From the NCBI RefSeq assembly GCF_052180275.1, contig NZ_CP197465.1, positions 6,386,001 through 6,450,000 of the forward strand: 64,000 nt of DNA. Direction: 5' to 3'. Shown piece by piece: positions 16,817 to 24,841 of this stretch (its first letter is position 1; each line of letters begins with the position of its first letter). This stretch comes from Kumtagia sp052180275. Lineage in GTDB: Bacteria; Pseudomonadota; Alphaproteobacteria; Rhizobiales; Rhizobiaceae. Under the pieces are notes generated by a model. It had not been told where the DNA came from. It ran no database searches and saw only the letters and a program-made list of their open reading frames with translations. A program made the translations under genes and the position numbers.

Positions 16817-19800
16817 GGCCCCAACTCCCGCCCCTCCCTCGCCCGTATCGCCGCCCGCAGCCGGCTCGGCGTTGCAGGCACCTTGTCGACCATCACGCCC
16901 GTAGCGTGGCGGATGGCGTTGAGGATCGCCGGCGCGGTCGGGATAAGCACGTGCTCGCCCAGGCCCTTGGCGCCGAACGGCCCTTCCGGATCGGGCACCT
17001 CGACCAGAATGCTTTCGATCGGCGGCACGTCGCCGAAGGTTGGGATCAGATAGTCGTGCAGGTTTTCGGTGCGGCCGGGGATGTATTCCTCCATCAGCGC
17101 CATGCCGATGCCTTGCGCGATGCCGCCCTCGATCTGGCCTTCGACCAGCAGCGGGTTGATCGCCTTGCCGACATCGTGCGCCGCGGTGATCTTTATCAGC
17201 CGCACCGTGCCCAGCCGCATATCGACCTCGAGTTCGGCGATCTGCGCGCCCCAGCCATAGACGGCGTAGGGCGTGCCTTGCCCCTTCTCGTCCAGCGGCA
17301 GCGTCGGCGGGTCGTAGGTTTCCTCCGCCGCGAAGACCAGGCCGCCTTGGTCCGCCGCGAGACCGGCCAGGTCGATGCGCCGCGATGCCTCGCCCTCATG
17401 GATCAGCAGGCACGGCCCGTCGAGCACAAACCGCGCCGACGCCGACACATTGGCGAAGCGCAGGATCTTTTCGCGCAACGCCCGCGCCGATTTCTCCGCC
17501 GCCTTGCCGGTGACGAAAGTCTGCCGCGAGGCCGAGGTTTTTCCCGCATCCGGCGTGATGCCCGTGTCAGCGCTGCGCAGCCGGATTTTTTCCAGCGGCA
17601 GGCCGAGTGCGTCGGCGGCGATCTGCGCGATCACCGTGTTCGAGCCCTGGCCGATATCCACTGCGCCCTGATGCAGCACCACCGCGCCGTCCTGCGAAAT
17701 GCCGATGCGGATGGTCGATGGATTGGGCAGCGAGGTGTTGCCGCAGCCGTACCAGCACGAAGCCACGCCGACGCCGCGCCGCACGCCGTCACCCGATCCG
17801 TTGAAGGTCTTCGCATCGGCCAGAGCGCGCTCCCAATGCGGCTGAAGTGCTTCCAGACAGACGACGATGCCGACGCCACTATCCAGCACCTGCCCTGTCA
17901 CGGTGGCAGAACCGTCGCGCAACGCGTTTTTCAGCCGGAAGGCCAGCCGGTCCTGGCCGAGCTTTTCCGCCAGATCGTCGTAGAGCGCTTCCTGCAGTAT
18001 CGTCGATTGCGGCACACCGAAGCCGCGGAATGCGCCGGAGATGGGCCCATGCGTGTGGACGGCGGCGCCCGTGGCGCGATAGTTCGGGGTCAGATAAGGG
18101 CCGGATGCATGCACCGGCACGCGGTTGGCTACCGTCGGCCCCCAGCTCGCATAGGCGCCGGTGTTGAACTCGCCGGAAAACACCATGCCGGTGATCAGTC
18201 CCCCGGCATCCGTGCCGATCGTAGCCTCCATGACCGCCGGATGGCGTTTCGTCGTCGAGATCATCGATTCGGTGCGCGTGTAGGCGAGCGCCGCCGGCCG
18301 GCCTGTCTTCAACGCCACCAGCCCGATCAGCGGCTGTACCGACATGTCGAGTTTCGAACCGAAACCGCCGCCGGTCGCCGCCGGCACGATCCGCACTTTT
18401 CCCGGTGCCAGCCCCAGCACCCTGGCCGTATCGTCGCGGTCGAGATAGGGCGCCTGCGTGCAGGCAGTCACCACCAGCGTATCGCCGTCCATCACCGCAG
18501 AACCGGCCTCCGGCTCGATATAGGCGTGCTCGACATAGGACGTCTCGATACGCCGCGTCACGGTCACGGCAGAACGCGCCAGCGCCGCGCCGGGATCGCC
18601 GCGCTCGACCAGGCCGGTGGTCAAGACGTTGCCGGCACGGCTTTCATGGATCGGCGCGCCGGTCTTTGCCGCGCAGGGTTCGAGCATATGCGAAAGCGGC
18701 TCCCAGGAGACCGGGAACTCCGAAGGATCGAGATCCAATATCGCCTCGCGCTCGCCGGCGATCACCGCCACCGCCTCGCCACGAAACCGCACGAGGCCGT
18801 CCGCCAGCGCCGGCTGGTCGGCGAAGGCGGGGATGGTGCCGAACCGGTTCTCGCCCGGTATGTCGCGCGCGGTGAACACGCAGGCGATGCCGGGACGGGC
18901 TTTGACGAAACCGTCGATATCGCCCAGCGTAAACCGCGCGTGATAATGCGGCGAGCGGACAACCGCGACCCACAGCGCATCCGCCGGGAAGCCGTCCGCA
19001 CCATAGGCCTCGGCGCCGGTCACTTTGGGAATACCGTCGAGGCGGATCGGCGAGGAACCGACGGCATGGCCGGTAGCGATGGTTTTGGTGGAAGTGCCGA
19101 TGCCACCATTCGAGCGACCATGGTTCCGGGTCGGGCTTGGCGGTGGGCGCGAGGCACCCCCCTCTGTCCTGCCGGACATCTCCCCCTCAAGGGGGGAGAT
19201 TGAGCCGGCCGCTTGGCTTTCGCCAACCGCCAACCCTGCAGGAGAGGTTGCATCGCCGAAGCTGCCAATCTCCCCCCTTGAGGGGGAGATGTCCGGCAGG
19301 ACAGAGGGGGGTGCCTCGCGCCGACTTTCACATAATATCAATGGAGGTACCGAGCCCGTCCGTCCCACCGCCATCACCGCCGCGACGATCTTTCGATACC
19401 CGGTGCAGCGGCAGAGAATCCCGCCCAGCGCGTCGCGAACCTCGTCCTCGCCTGGCGAGGGATTGCGCTCCAGCAGCGCGGTGGCGGCGACCAGCAGGGC
19501 CGGTGTGCAGATGCCGCATTGCGCCGCGCCGTGTTCTAGGAACGAGGCCTGCAGCGCCGACAGCTTTCCGTTGGCCAGCCCCTCGACCGTGCGCACCGCT
19601 GCGCCGGCCGCACCAGCCGCCGGCACAAGGCAGGCGCAGACCGGCTCGCCGTCAAGCAACACAGTGCAAGCGCCGCAGTCGCCTGCATCGCAGCCGACTT
19701 TCGTTCCGGTCAGCCGCAAATCGTCGCGCAGCACCGCCGACAGCCGCCGCAGCGGCGGCACCGACACGGCAACCGGCCGGCCATTGACCTCGAAAGCGAT

Positions 19801-19821
19801 GTTTTGGCGCTCGACGCTCAT
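16813..19821 (-). CDS. Xanthine dehydrogenase family oxidoreductase: fused 2Fe-2S and molybdopterin subunits with inserted repeat
   Basis: A 1002-residue fusion. Residues 1-155 are the small subunit with plant-type 2Fe-2S cysteines C44/C49/C52/C64 and the second cluster C102/C105/C137/C139. Residues about 240-1002 are the large molybdenum subunit (KVTGAEAYGADGFPADALW, GGGFGSKLDMSV, SGAFRGFGVPQS, and the C-terminal GPFGAKGLGEH containing the catalytic Glu). Residues about 171-222 between them are read from palindromic repeat copy B. Such enzymes hydroxylate purines, pyridines or aldehydes. With the FAD subunit upstream (4-nt overlap) and the 6-hydroxynicotinate-reductase-like gene downstream, hydroxylation of an N-heterocycle is likely; the substrate is not proven. 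Confidence 0.9.
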   Translation of the reverse strand: MSVERQNIAFEVNGRPVAVSVPPLRRLSAVLRDDLRLTGTKVGCDAGDCGACTVLLDGEPVCACLVPAAGAAGAAVRTVEGLANGKLSALQASFLEHGAAQCGICTPALLVAATALLERNPSPGEDEVRDALGGILCRCTGYRKIVAAVMAVGRTGSVPPLILCESRREAPPSVLPDISPSRGEIGSFGDATSPAGLAVGESQAAGSISPLEGEMSGRTEGGASRPPPSPTRNHGRSNGGIGTSTKTIATGHAVGSSPIRLDGIPKVTGAEAYGADGFPADALWVAVVRSPHYHARFTLGDIDGFVKARPGIACVFTARDIPGENRFGTIPAFADQPALADGLVRFRGEAVAVIAGEREAILDLDPSEFPVSWEPLSHMLEPCAAKTGAPIHESRAGNVLTTGLVERGDPGAALARSAVTVTRRIETSYVEHAYIEPEAGSAVMDGDTLVVTACTQAPYLDRDDTARVLGLAPGKVRIVPAATGGGFGSKLDMSVQPLIGLVALKTGRPAALAYTRTESMISTTKRHPAVMEATIGTDAGGLITGMVFSGEFNTGAYASWGPTVANRVPVHASGPYLTPNYRATGAAVHTHGPISGAFRGFGVPQSTILQEALYDDLAEKLGQDRLAFRLKNALRDGSATVTGQVLDSGVGIVVCLEALQPHWERALADAKTFNGSGDGVRRGVGVASCWYGCGNTSLPNPSTIRIGISQDGAVVLHQGAVDIGQGSNTVIAQIAADALGLPLEKIRLRSADTGITPDAGKTSASRQTFVTGKAAEKSARALREKILRFANVSASARFVLDGPCLLIHEGEASRRIDLAGLAADQGGLVFAAEETYDPPTLPLDEKGQGTPYAVYGWGAQIAELEVDMRLGTVRLIKITAAHDVGKAINPLLVEGQIEGGIAQGIGMALMEEYIPGRTENLHDYLIPTFGDVPPIESILVEVPDPEGPFGAKGLGEHVLIPTAPAILNAIRHATGVMVDKVPATPSRLRAAIRAREGRELGP
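19146..19322. repeat. Long palindromic element, copy B (in-frame inside the XDH-family gene)
   Basis: Perfect 56-nt arms (19146-19201 and 19267-19322) around a 65-nt loop; total 177 nt, exactly 59 codons. The core matches copy A, but the outer stem is GGCGCGAGGCAC paired with GTGCCTCGCGCC. It lies between the 2Fe-2S and molybdopterin domains and leaves the frame open. Confidence 0.95.
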
Positions 19822-20678
19822 GCCGCCAGTGCCCCGGAATGCCCCGGTCCGGCCGCCGCCAGCGCCCGCAGAACGATCTCGCGCGCCGCCTCGATGCGAT
19901 ACTCCGCCGTGCCGCGTACGTCATCGATTGGCGCGAGTTCAGGGAGCGGCGCGGCGCGAACCGCCTCCAAGAATTCCGCGCCCGGCCGAAGTCCCGCCAG
20001 CGCGGCTTCCAACCCGGCCAGCCGCCGCGCCACCGCCGAACACGACCCGACCGCAATCGCCGCACGCGCCACGGTTCCGTCGGCGCCGAGTTCGAGGCGC
20101 GCCGCCGCCATGGCGATGGAGATCACCAGATAGCGCCTGGCGCCAAGCTTGACGAAGGCCGACCTGCCGGCAACGGAGCGTTTCGGCACGCGGATCGCGG
20201 TCAATAGCTCGTCGTCGCGCCGCGCCGTCTTGCGATTGCCGAGCACGAACGCCGCCAACGGCAGATGCCGCGCGCCGTCCAGCGACATCAGTTCCACCTC
20301 GGCGTCGAGCATCAGCAGCGGGGGCATCCCGTCGGCCGCCGGCGAGGCGTTGCAGAGATTGCCGGCGACCGTGCCGACATTCTGGATCTGCACAGATCCG
20401 ACCTCGCGCGCCGCCTGCCGAAGCGCGTCGAAGGCCGGCGGGAGTTTTGCACGGACGACATCGGTCCAGGTGGTGCGCGCGCCAAGAACCCAATGCTCCG
20501 CCGTTTCGGCGATGCCGCGCAGTTCAGCCAAAGCGTTGATGTCGAGCACATTGTCGCGCACCGGCCGGGCACCCTGTGCGGGGTAAAAATCCGTGCCACC
20601 AGCCAGCATCCGCCATCGCTCCTCCTTCAGGAGGCCAAGGGCTTCCCCTACCGTTTTGGGTTTCGCGTAGCGGCTCAC
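19818..20678 (-). CDS. FAD-binding subunit of xanthine dehydrogenase-type oxidoreductase (CoxM/XdhB family)
   Basis: A 286-residue FAD subunit of the molybdenum hydroxylase family: RMLAGGTDFYP binds the FAD pyrophosphate, VGSVQIQNVGTVAGNLCNASPAADGMP is the second flavin motif, and the CO_deh_flav_C domain follows (GARRYLVISIAMAAARL). It passes electrons from the 2Fe-2S clusters to NAD or another acceptor. A GTG start at 20678 follows AAAGG and opens the six-gene operon. The ATG of the fused subunit overlaps its stop by 4 nt. The length is typical for the family. Confidence 0.9.
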   Translation of the reverse strand: MSRYAKPKTVGEALGLLKEERWRMLAGGTDFYPAQGARPVRDNVLDINALAELRGIAETAEHWVLGARTTWTDVVRAKLPPAFDALRQAAREVGSVQIQNVGTVAGNLCNASPAADGMPPLLMLDAEVELMSLDGARHLPLAAFVLGNRKTARRDDELLTAIRVPKRSVAGRSAFVKLGARRYLVISIAMAAARLELGADGTVARAAIAVGSCSAVARRLAGLEAALAGLRPGAEFLEAVRAAPLPELAPIDDVRGTAEYRIEAAREIVLRALAAAGPGHSGALAA

Positions 20679-20715
20679 GCAATGCCTTTCCGGCGGAAGG
20701 ACCGGCGAAATTCAT

Positions 20716-20729
20716 TCGTATGCAAACGA
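20716..20729. promoter_or_regulatory. Palindrome TCGT-ATGCAA-ACGA upstream of the XDH operon
   Basis: A 4-bp-arm palindrome about 40 nt before the GTG start of the FAD subunit in the 250-bp region divergent from the nicotinamidase gene. Candidate binding site for the operon's MarR protein; short arms make it weak evidence. Confidence 0.3.
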
Positions 20730-20928
20730 TATCAGGACGCGCGCGATTGTCAAAGGCGACGATGGCGTGAGGCCACTTCCTGACAATTCACGGGAACGTC
20801 AGAAGGCCGGGGCCAAATCCTCGCGCGCAGGGTTGACGCCGGCCCCCGTTTCCGCCGACTTTCGCCATAGCTTGTCGTGACTTGCGGTACGGGTCGCTTC
20901 GAGTTGCCTGCTGCTTATCGGAGGGGAA

Positions 20929-21528
20929 ATGAGCCAGGAAGCACTGGTCGTCATCGATGTGCAAAACGACTTCTGTCCGGGCGGCGCGCTGGCCGTGGTG
21001 GATGGCGACAAGATTTTGCCTGTCATCAACGAACTGATCTCGACCTTTGACCATGTCGTGCTGACGCAGGACTGGCACCCGGACCAGCATTCCAGCTTCG
21101 CTTCCGTCCACACGGGGCGCGAACCGTTCCAGACCGTCCAGATGTCCTATGGCGAGCAGACGCTGTGGCCGGACCATTGTATACAGGGCTCGGGCGGCGC
21201 CGCCTTCCACCCGGCACTGCGCTGGACAAAGGCCGAACTTGTGGTGCGAAAGGGATTCCGCCGCGACATCGACAGCTATTCAGCCTTTTTCGAGAACGAC
21301 CGCGCGACGCCGACCGGCCTCGCCGGCTATCTGCGCGAGCGCGGCATCGGCACGCTGACGCTGGCCGGACTGGCGACCGATTTCTGTGTCGCCTATTCGG
21401 CGCTCGATGCCGTTCGCCTCGGCTTCGATGTCACGGTGCGGCTGGAAGCCTGTCGGGCGATCGACCTCGACGGCTCGCTGGAAGCGATGATGGAGCGCAT
21501 GCGCGAGGCCGGGGTGGCACTGGCCTGA
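20929..21528 (+). CDS. pncA: Nicotinamidase (PncA-like isochorismatase fold)
   Basis: A 199-residue nicotinamidase, which hydrolyses nicotinamide to nicotinate and ammonia. The catalytic triad is D10 (VVIDVQNDF), K108 (VVRKGF) and C153 (LATDFCVAYSA); metal ligands D48, H50 (TQDWHP) and H83 (WPDHC) are present. The start follows GGAGGGG with good spacing. It is divergent from the operon holding the 6-hydroxynicotinate-reductase-like gene; together they could feed nicotinamide into ring degradation, but ordinary NAD salvage with PncB (39 kb) is the conservative reading. Confidence 0.9.
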   Translation: MSQEALVVIDVQNDFCPGGALAVVDGDKILPVINELISTFDHVVLTQDWHPDQHSSFASVHTGREPFQTVQMSYGEQTLWPDHCIQGSGGAAFHPALRWTKAELVVRKGFRRDIDSYSAFFENDRATPTGLAGYLRERGIGTLTLAGLATDFCVAYSALDAVRLGFDVTVRLEACRAIDLDGSLEAMMERMREAGVALA

Positions 21529-21584
21529 CGTCTGCGGCCGCGCAGGGTCGGAGAACCCGCGCCGTCCCATATCCGCCGAAGCGG

Positions 21585-22967
21585 CTAGAAAAGCCCGGCC
21601 GCCATTTCCGGCGGCCCTTCGAGCGCGTGCGCCATGAATTCCAGCCCGCGTTCGAGCTGTGTACGGCTGACCGGGCCGCCCAGCCCAACCCGCACTGCCT
21701 CCGGCGGAGGCCCGGATACGGTGAAAACGTCGCTGACGACGATGCCTATGCCGGTGCCCCGCGCATGGCTGGCGAATGCAGAGCGGGTCCAGCCATTGCC
21801 CAGCGGCAGCCAGATGTTGAACGAGAGCGAATCCGAGAGATAGGTACCGGGTTCGAAGAAACGCATGGCGATGCGTTCGCGCGCCGCGGTCTCCGCTCGG
21901 ATGAAACGCAGGATCGTATCTGCCGTGCCGTCCTCGATCCAGCGCGTCGCCACCGCCGCCGTCAGCGGCGAGGTCATGACGGCGATCGCCCGCATGGCGC
22001 TGCCGAAGGACCAGGCGGCGCGGGCGTCCGGCGCCACGACATAGGCGAGCCTCAGCCCCGCGCCGATGCATTTGGCGAGACCGGCGATGTGCCAGCATAT
22101 GTCGGGCGCGATCGCCGCCAGCGGCGCCGGCCCATGCTGGGGGATGAAACCATAGGCGTCATCCTCGACGATCGGCACCTTCAGCCGCCGGGCGATGGCG
22201 CAGATCTCGCCCCGCCGCCGCTCCGGAATGGTGATGGTCATCGGGTTCTGCAGCGTCGGGTTCAAATAGATCGCCTTGGGGGCGTGGCGCCGGATCGCCT
22301 CCTCGAGGGCTTCGGGAATCACGCCGTCGCGGTCCATCTCGACGCCGACCAGATTGAGGCCGAGCTGCGCGGTGATCGAGCGCACGCCCGGATAGGTGAT
22401 CGCCTCGGACAGCACCGTGTCGCCGGACTTCGCCAGCAGGCTGAAGATGCCGACCAATGCCGGATGCGCGCCCGGCGTGATGAAGATGCGTTCCTGCGCC
22501 GGCACCAGCGCCCGCCGCCCCAGCCAGGCGGACGCCGCGTCCTTGTCGAGCGGCGAGCCGCCAAATCCCTGGTAGCGCAGCAGCGGCAGCAGGTCGCGCG
22601 CCACGCTGACGTAGCCCTCACGCATGCGCTCCAGCAGCACGGGGTCGTCCGGCTCCGGCGGCATGTTCATGGAGAAATCGACGGCCTGCTGGCGGCGCGG
22701 ATCGGCCGTATCGCGCGGCGCCGCGCCTCGCTTCACGAACGTCCCCCGGCCGATGGTCGATTCGACCAGGCCGCGCTTGCTCGCCTCGACATAGCCCCGC
22801 GCCACCGTGGTGAAATCGATGCCGAGGCGGTCGGCCAATTGCCGCTGCGGCGGCAGCCGGTCGCCCGGCGCCAGCCTGCCTTCGGCGACGTCGCGGGCGA
22901 TGGCCTCTGCTATGGCCAGATAGCGAGGCCCCTCGCTCGCATCGATCGCCAGCGTCCAGTCCTTCAT
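21585..22967 (-). CDS. MocR-type regulator: GntR helix-turn-helix fused to PLP aminotransferase fold
   Basis: A 460-residue MocR/PdxR-family protein. Residues about 12-75 are a GntR winged helix (YLAIAEAIARDVAEGRLAPG; LPPQRQLADRLGIDFTTVARGY), and residues about 110-450 an aminotransferase I fold with the PLP-lysine region (GLAKCIGAGLRLAYVV), a conserved YLNPTLQNP and DDAYGF. These proteins sense an amine or PLP adduct and bind direct repeats. ATG 22967 is preferred over TTG 22979 because GAGGG lies 5 nt before it. It is divergent from the Nit1 cluster across a 300-bp region with direct repeats, so it is the likely local regulator. Confidence 0.9.
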   Translation of the reverse strand: MKDWTLAIDASEGPRYLAIAEAIARDVAEGRLAPGDRLPPQRQLADRLGIDFTTVARGYVEASKRGLVESTIGRGTFVKRGAAPRDTADPRRQQAVDFSMNMPPEPDDPVLLERMREGYVSVARDLLPLLRYQGFGGSPLDKDAASAWLGRRALVPAQERIFITPGAHPALVGIFSLLAKSGDTVLSEAITYPGVRSITAQLGLNLVGVEMDRDGVIPEALEEAIRRHAPKAIYLNPTLQNPMTITIPERRRGEICAIARRLKVPIVEDDAYGFIPQHGPAPLAAIAPDICWHIAGLAKCIGAGLRLAYVVAPDARAAWSFGSAMRAIAVMTSPLTAAVATRWIEDGTADTILRFIRAETAARERIAMRFFEPGTYLSDSLSFNIWLPLGNGWTRSAFASHARGTGIGIVVSDVFTVSGPPPEAVRVGLGGPVSRTQLERGLEFMAHALEGPPEMAAGLF

Positions 22968-22998
22968 GGCATCCCTCAATTCCGCTGAATGACTGTAT

Positions 22999-23065
22999 AT
23001 TGTTGCAGAAACGGTCTGTCACGCATTTTCTTCGCAGATTGACCCCAGATTGTTGCGAGAACCGT
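22999..23065. promoter_or_regulatory. Two direct repeats ATTGTTGC-(A/G)-(A/G)GAA... 50 bp apart
   Basis: ATTGTTGCAGAAACGGT (22999-23015) and ATTGTTGCGAGAACCGT (23049-23065) differ at only a few positions and sit 50 bp apart, close to five helical turns, on the same face of the DNA. They lie 30-100 bp upstream of the MocR start and 135-215 bp upstream of the sigma-54 promoter. This suits a dimeric MocR protein, or an upstream activator site. Confidence 0.45.
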
Positions 23066-23200
23066 TGTCGTCCATTTTTGCATGGTTTTGAGCATAATTG
23101 CAGCGCCGCGTGTCGGCGATTGACGGCTTTATGCGCAGGATTGACTGGAGATTTAGGCTGTATCGACGTCAATCATTCAGAAAATTGACTGCAATCCATT

Positions 23201-23216
23201 TGGCACAATGATTGCA
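23201..23216 (+). promoter_or_regulatory. Sigma-54 (-24/-12) promoter for the Nit1 cluster
   Basis: TGGCAC-AATGA-TTGCA matches the RpoN consensus TGGCAC-N5-TTGCA at every defined position, with the invariant GG and GC dinucleotides correctly spaced. Transcription would start near 23227-23229, about 42 nt before the first Nit1-cluster start codon. Sigma-54 dependence implies an activator such as NtrC and nitrogen control. Confidence 0.75.
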
Positions 23217-23269
23217 ACACCATTCGCGTGCCTCGACACGGCAGCCTCACGCGAAAAGGAGTTCCCGCA

Positions 23270-23752
23270 ATGCCAGCCGTCACCCACCCGCCGCACAAGA
23301 AGGGCGATTTCTTCGTCGACTACGAACAGAAGCTGTTCGAGGACGTGAAGGCCGATCCCGGCGAAAAGGCGCTCGTCACTTTCCACACCGTCGCCTTCGA
23401 AGGCTCGATCGGGCTGGTCAACCTGCTGCAGGCATCGCGCCTGATCCAGAAGGGGTTCGAGACGTCCGTGCTGCTCTACGGGCCGGGCGTCACGCTCGGC
23501 ATCCAACGCGGCTTCCCCAAGCTCGGCGACGAGGCCTTCCCCGGCCATCTCAACTTCAACAACCGGCTGGAAAAGATCATCAAGGACGGCGGGAAGGTCT
23601 ATGCCTGCCGGTTCGCCTTGCAGGCGCTCTACGGCCACGGCGAGCCGTCGCTGATCGAAGGCATTGTGCCGATCAACCCGCTTGATGTGCTCGACCTCGT
23701 GCTGCTGCACCGCAAGGCCAACGCCTTCATCCTCGACACCTGGACGCTGTGA
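23270..23752 (+). CDS. MSMEG_0572/Sll0783 family nitrogen starvation response protein
   Basis: A 160-residue DsrE-like small protein, first gene of the Nit1 cluster. Recognisable family stretches are KGDFFVDYEQKLFEDV, LVTFHTVAFEGSIGLVNLLQ and the closing VLDLVLLHRKANAFILDTWTL. The cyanobacterial homologue Sll0783 is nitrogen-starvation induced and needed for polyhydroxybutyrate accumulation; its chemistry is unknown. The start at 23270 follows AAGGAG; an earlier in-frame ATG at 23228 sits at the predicted transcript start and is rejected. The gene lies directly behind a sigma-54 promoter and 45 nt before the nitrilase gene. Confidence 0.9.
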   Translation: MPAVTHPPHKKGDFFVDYEQKLFEDVKADPGEKALVTFHTVAFEGSIGLVNLLQASRLIQKGFETSVLLYGPGVTLGIQRGFPKLGDEAFPGHLNFNNRLEKIIKDGGKVYACRFALQALYGHGEPSLIEGIVPINPLDVLDLVLLHRKANAFILDTWTL

Positions 23753-23797
23753 CGGAGCGCGGCGGGTCCGCCCGCCGCCAGCCGGAAAGGAGAAACG

Positions 23798-24841
23798 ATG
23801 CCGACCAGTCCGACCATCCGGGTCGCCGCCGTGCAGATCGCCCCGGACCTCACCGCGCGCGCCGGCACCATGGCAAAGGTGCTGGCGGCGATCGGGGAGG
23901 CGGCGGACAAGGGCGCAAAGCTCGCGGTCTTCCCCGAGACGTTCGTGCCCTGGTATCCGTATTTCTCCTTCGTGCTGCCGCCGGCGCTGTCCGGCAAGGA
24001 GCATGTGCGGCTTTACGAAAACGCCGTCTCCGTTCCCGGCCCGGAAACGGACGCGGTGTCCTCCGCGGCGCGAAAGCACGGGGTCGTGATCGTGCTCGGC
24101 ATCAACGAGCGCGACCACGGCTCGCTCTACAACACCCAGCTTGTCTTCGACGCCGACGGCTCGACCCTCTTGAAGCGGCGAAAAATCACGCCGACCTTCC
24201 ACGAACGCATGATCTGGGGCCAGGGCGACGGCGCGGGACTTGCGGTCGTCGACACGGCGGTCGGCCGGGTCGGCGCGCTCGCCTGCTGGGAGCATTACAA
24301 TCCCCTCGCCCGCTACGCGCTGATGGCGCAGCACGAGGAAATCCACATCGCGCAGTTTCCCGGCTCGCTGGTCGGCCCGATCTTCGCCGACCAGATCGAG
24401 GTGACCATTCGCCACCACGCGCTGGAAAGCGGCTGCTTCGTGGTCAATTCCACAGGCTGGCTCTCGGACGAGCAGATCGCCTCGATCACCCCGGATCCGG
24501 GCCTGCAGAAGGCGCTCACCGGCGGCTGCATGACGGCGATCATCTCGCCCGAAGGCAAGCACATCGTGCCACCTATCACCTCCGGGGAAGGCATTCTCGT
24601 CGCCGACCTCGACATGAGCCTGATCGTCAAGCGCAAGCGCATGATGGATTCGGTCGGCCACTACGCCCGCCCGGAGCTTCTCAGCCTGTCGCTTGATCCC
24701 CGCCCCGCTTCTCCCATGCATCTCACCGCGCCGTTCATGGCGCAGCCCGAATTCAGGAGGTTCCAGGATGCTGAACCAGCCGACGCTGCCGACCGAGCAG
24801 CTGATCAACGAATTGCAGTCGTTCGGAGCGCGACTGGTTGA
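23798..24841 (+). CDS. nit1: Nit1 nitrilase (Sll0784 family, nitrilase superfamily branch 1)
   Basis: A 347-residue nitrilase with catalytic triad E47 (VFPETFVPWYP), K129 (RRKITPTFHER) and C163 (ALACWEHYNPL). It hydrolyses a nitrile to acid and ammonia in the cytoplasm, probably as a spiral oligomer like other true nitrilases. In pseudomonads this cluster is needed for growth on cyanide as nitrogen source. The last 25 codons overlap the radical SAM gene by 74 nt in another frame, an unusually long overlap that may mean the C-terminus was extended by loss of an earlier stop. A strong AAAGGAG precedes the ATG. Confidence 0.92.
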   Translation: MPTSPTIRVAAVQIAPDLTARAGTMAKVLAAIGEAADKGAKLAVFPETFVPWYPYFSFVLPPALSGKEHVRLYENAVSVPGPETDAVSSAARKHGVVIVLGINERDHGSLYNTQLVFDADGSTLLKRRKITPTFHERMIWGQGDGAGLAVVDTAVGRVGALACWEHYNPLARYALMAQHEEIHIAQFPGSLVGPIFADQIEVTIRHHALESGCFVVNSTGWLSDEQIASITPDPGLQKALTGGCMTAIISPEGKHIVPPITSGEGILVADLDMSLIVKRKRMMDSVGHYARPELLSLSLDPRPASPMHLTAPFMAQPEFRRFQDAEPADAADRAADQRIAVVRSATG

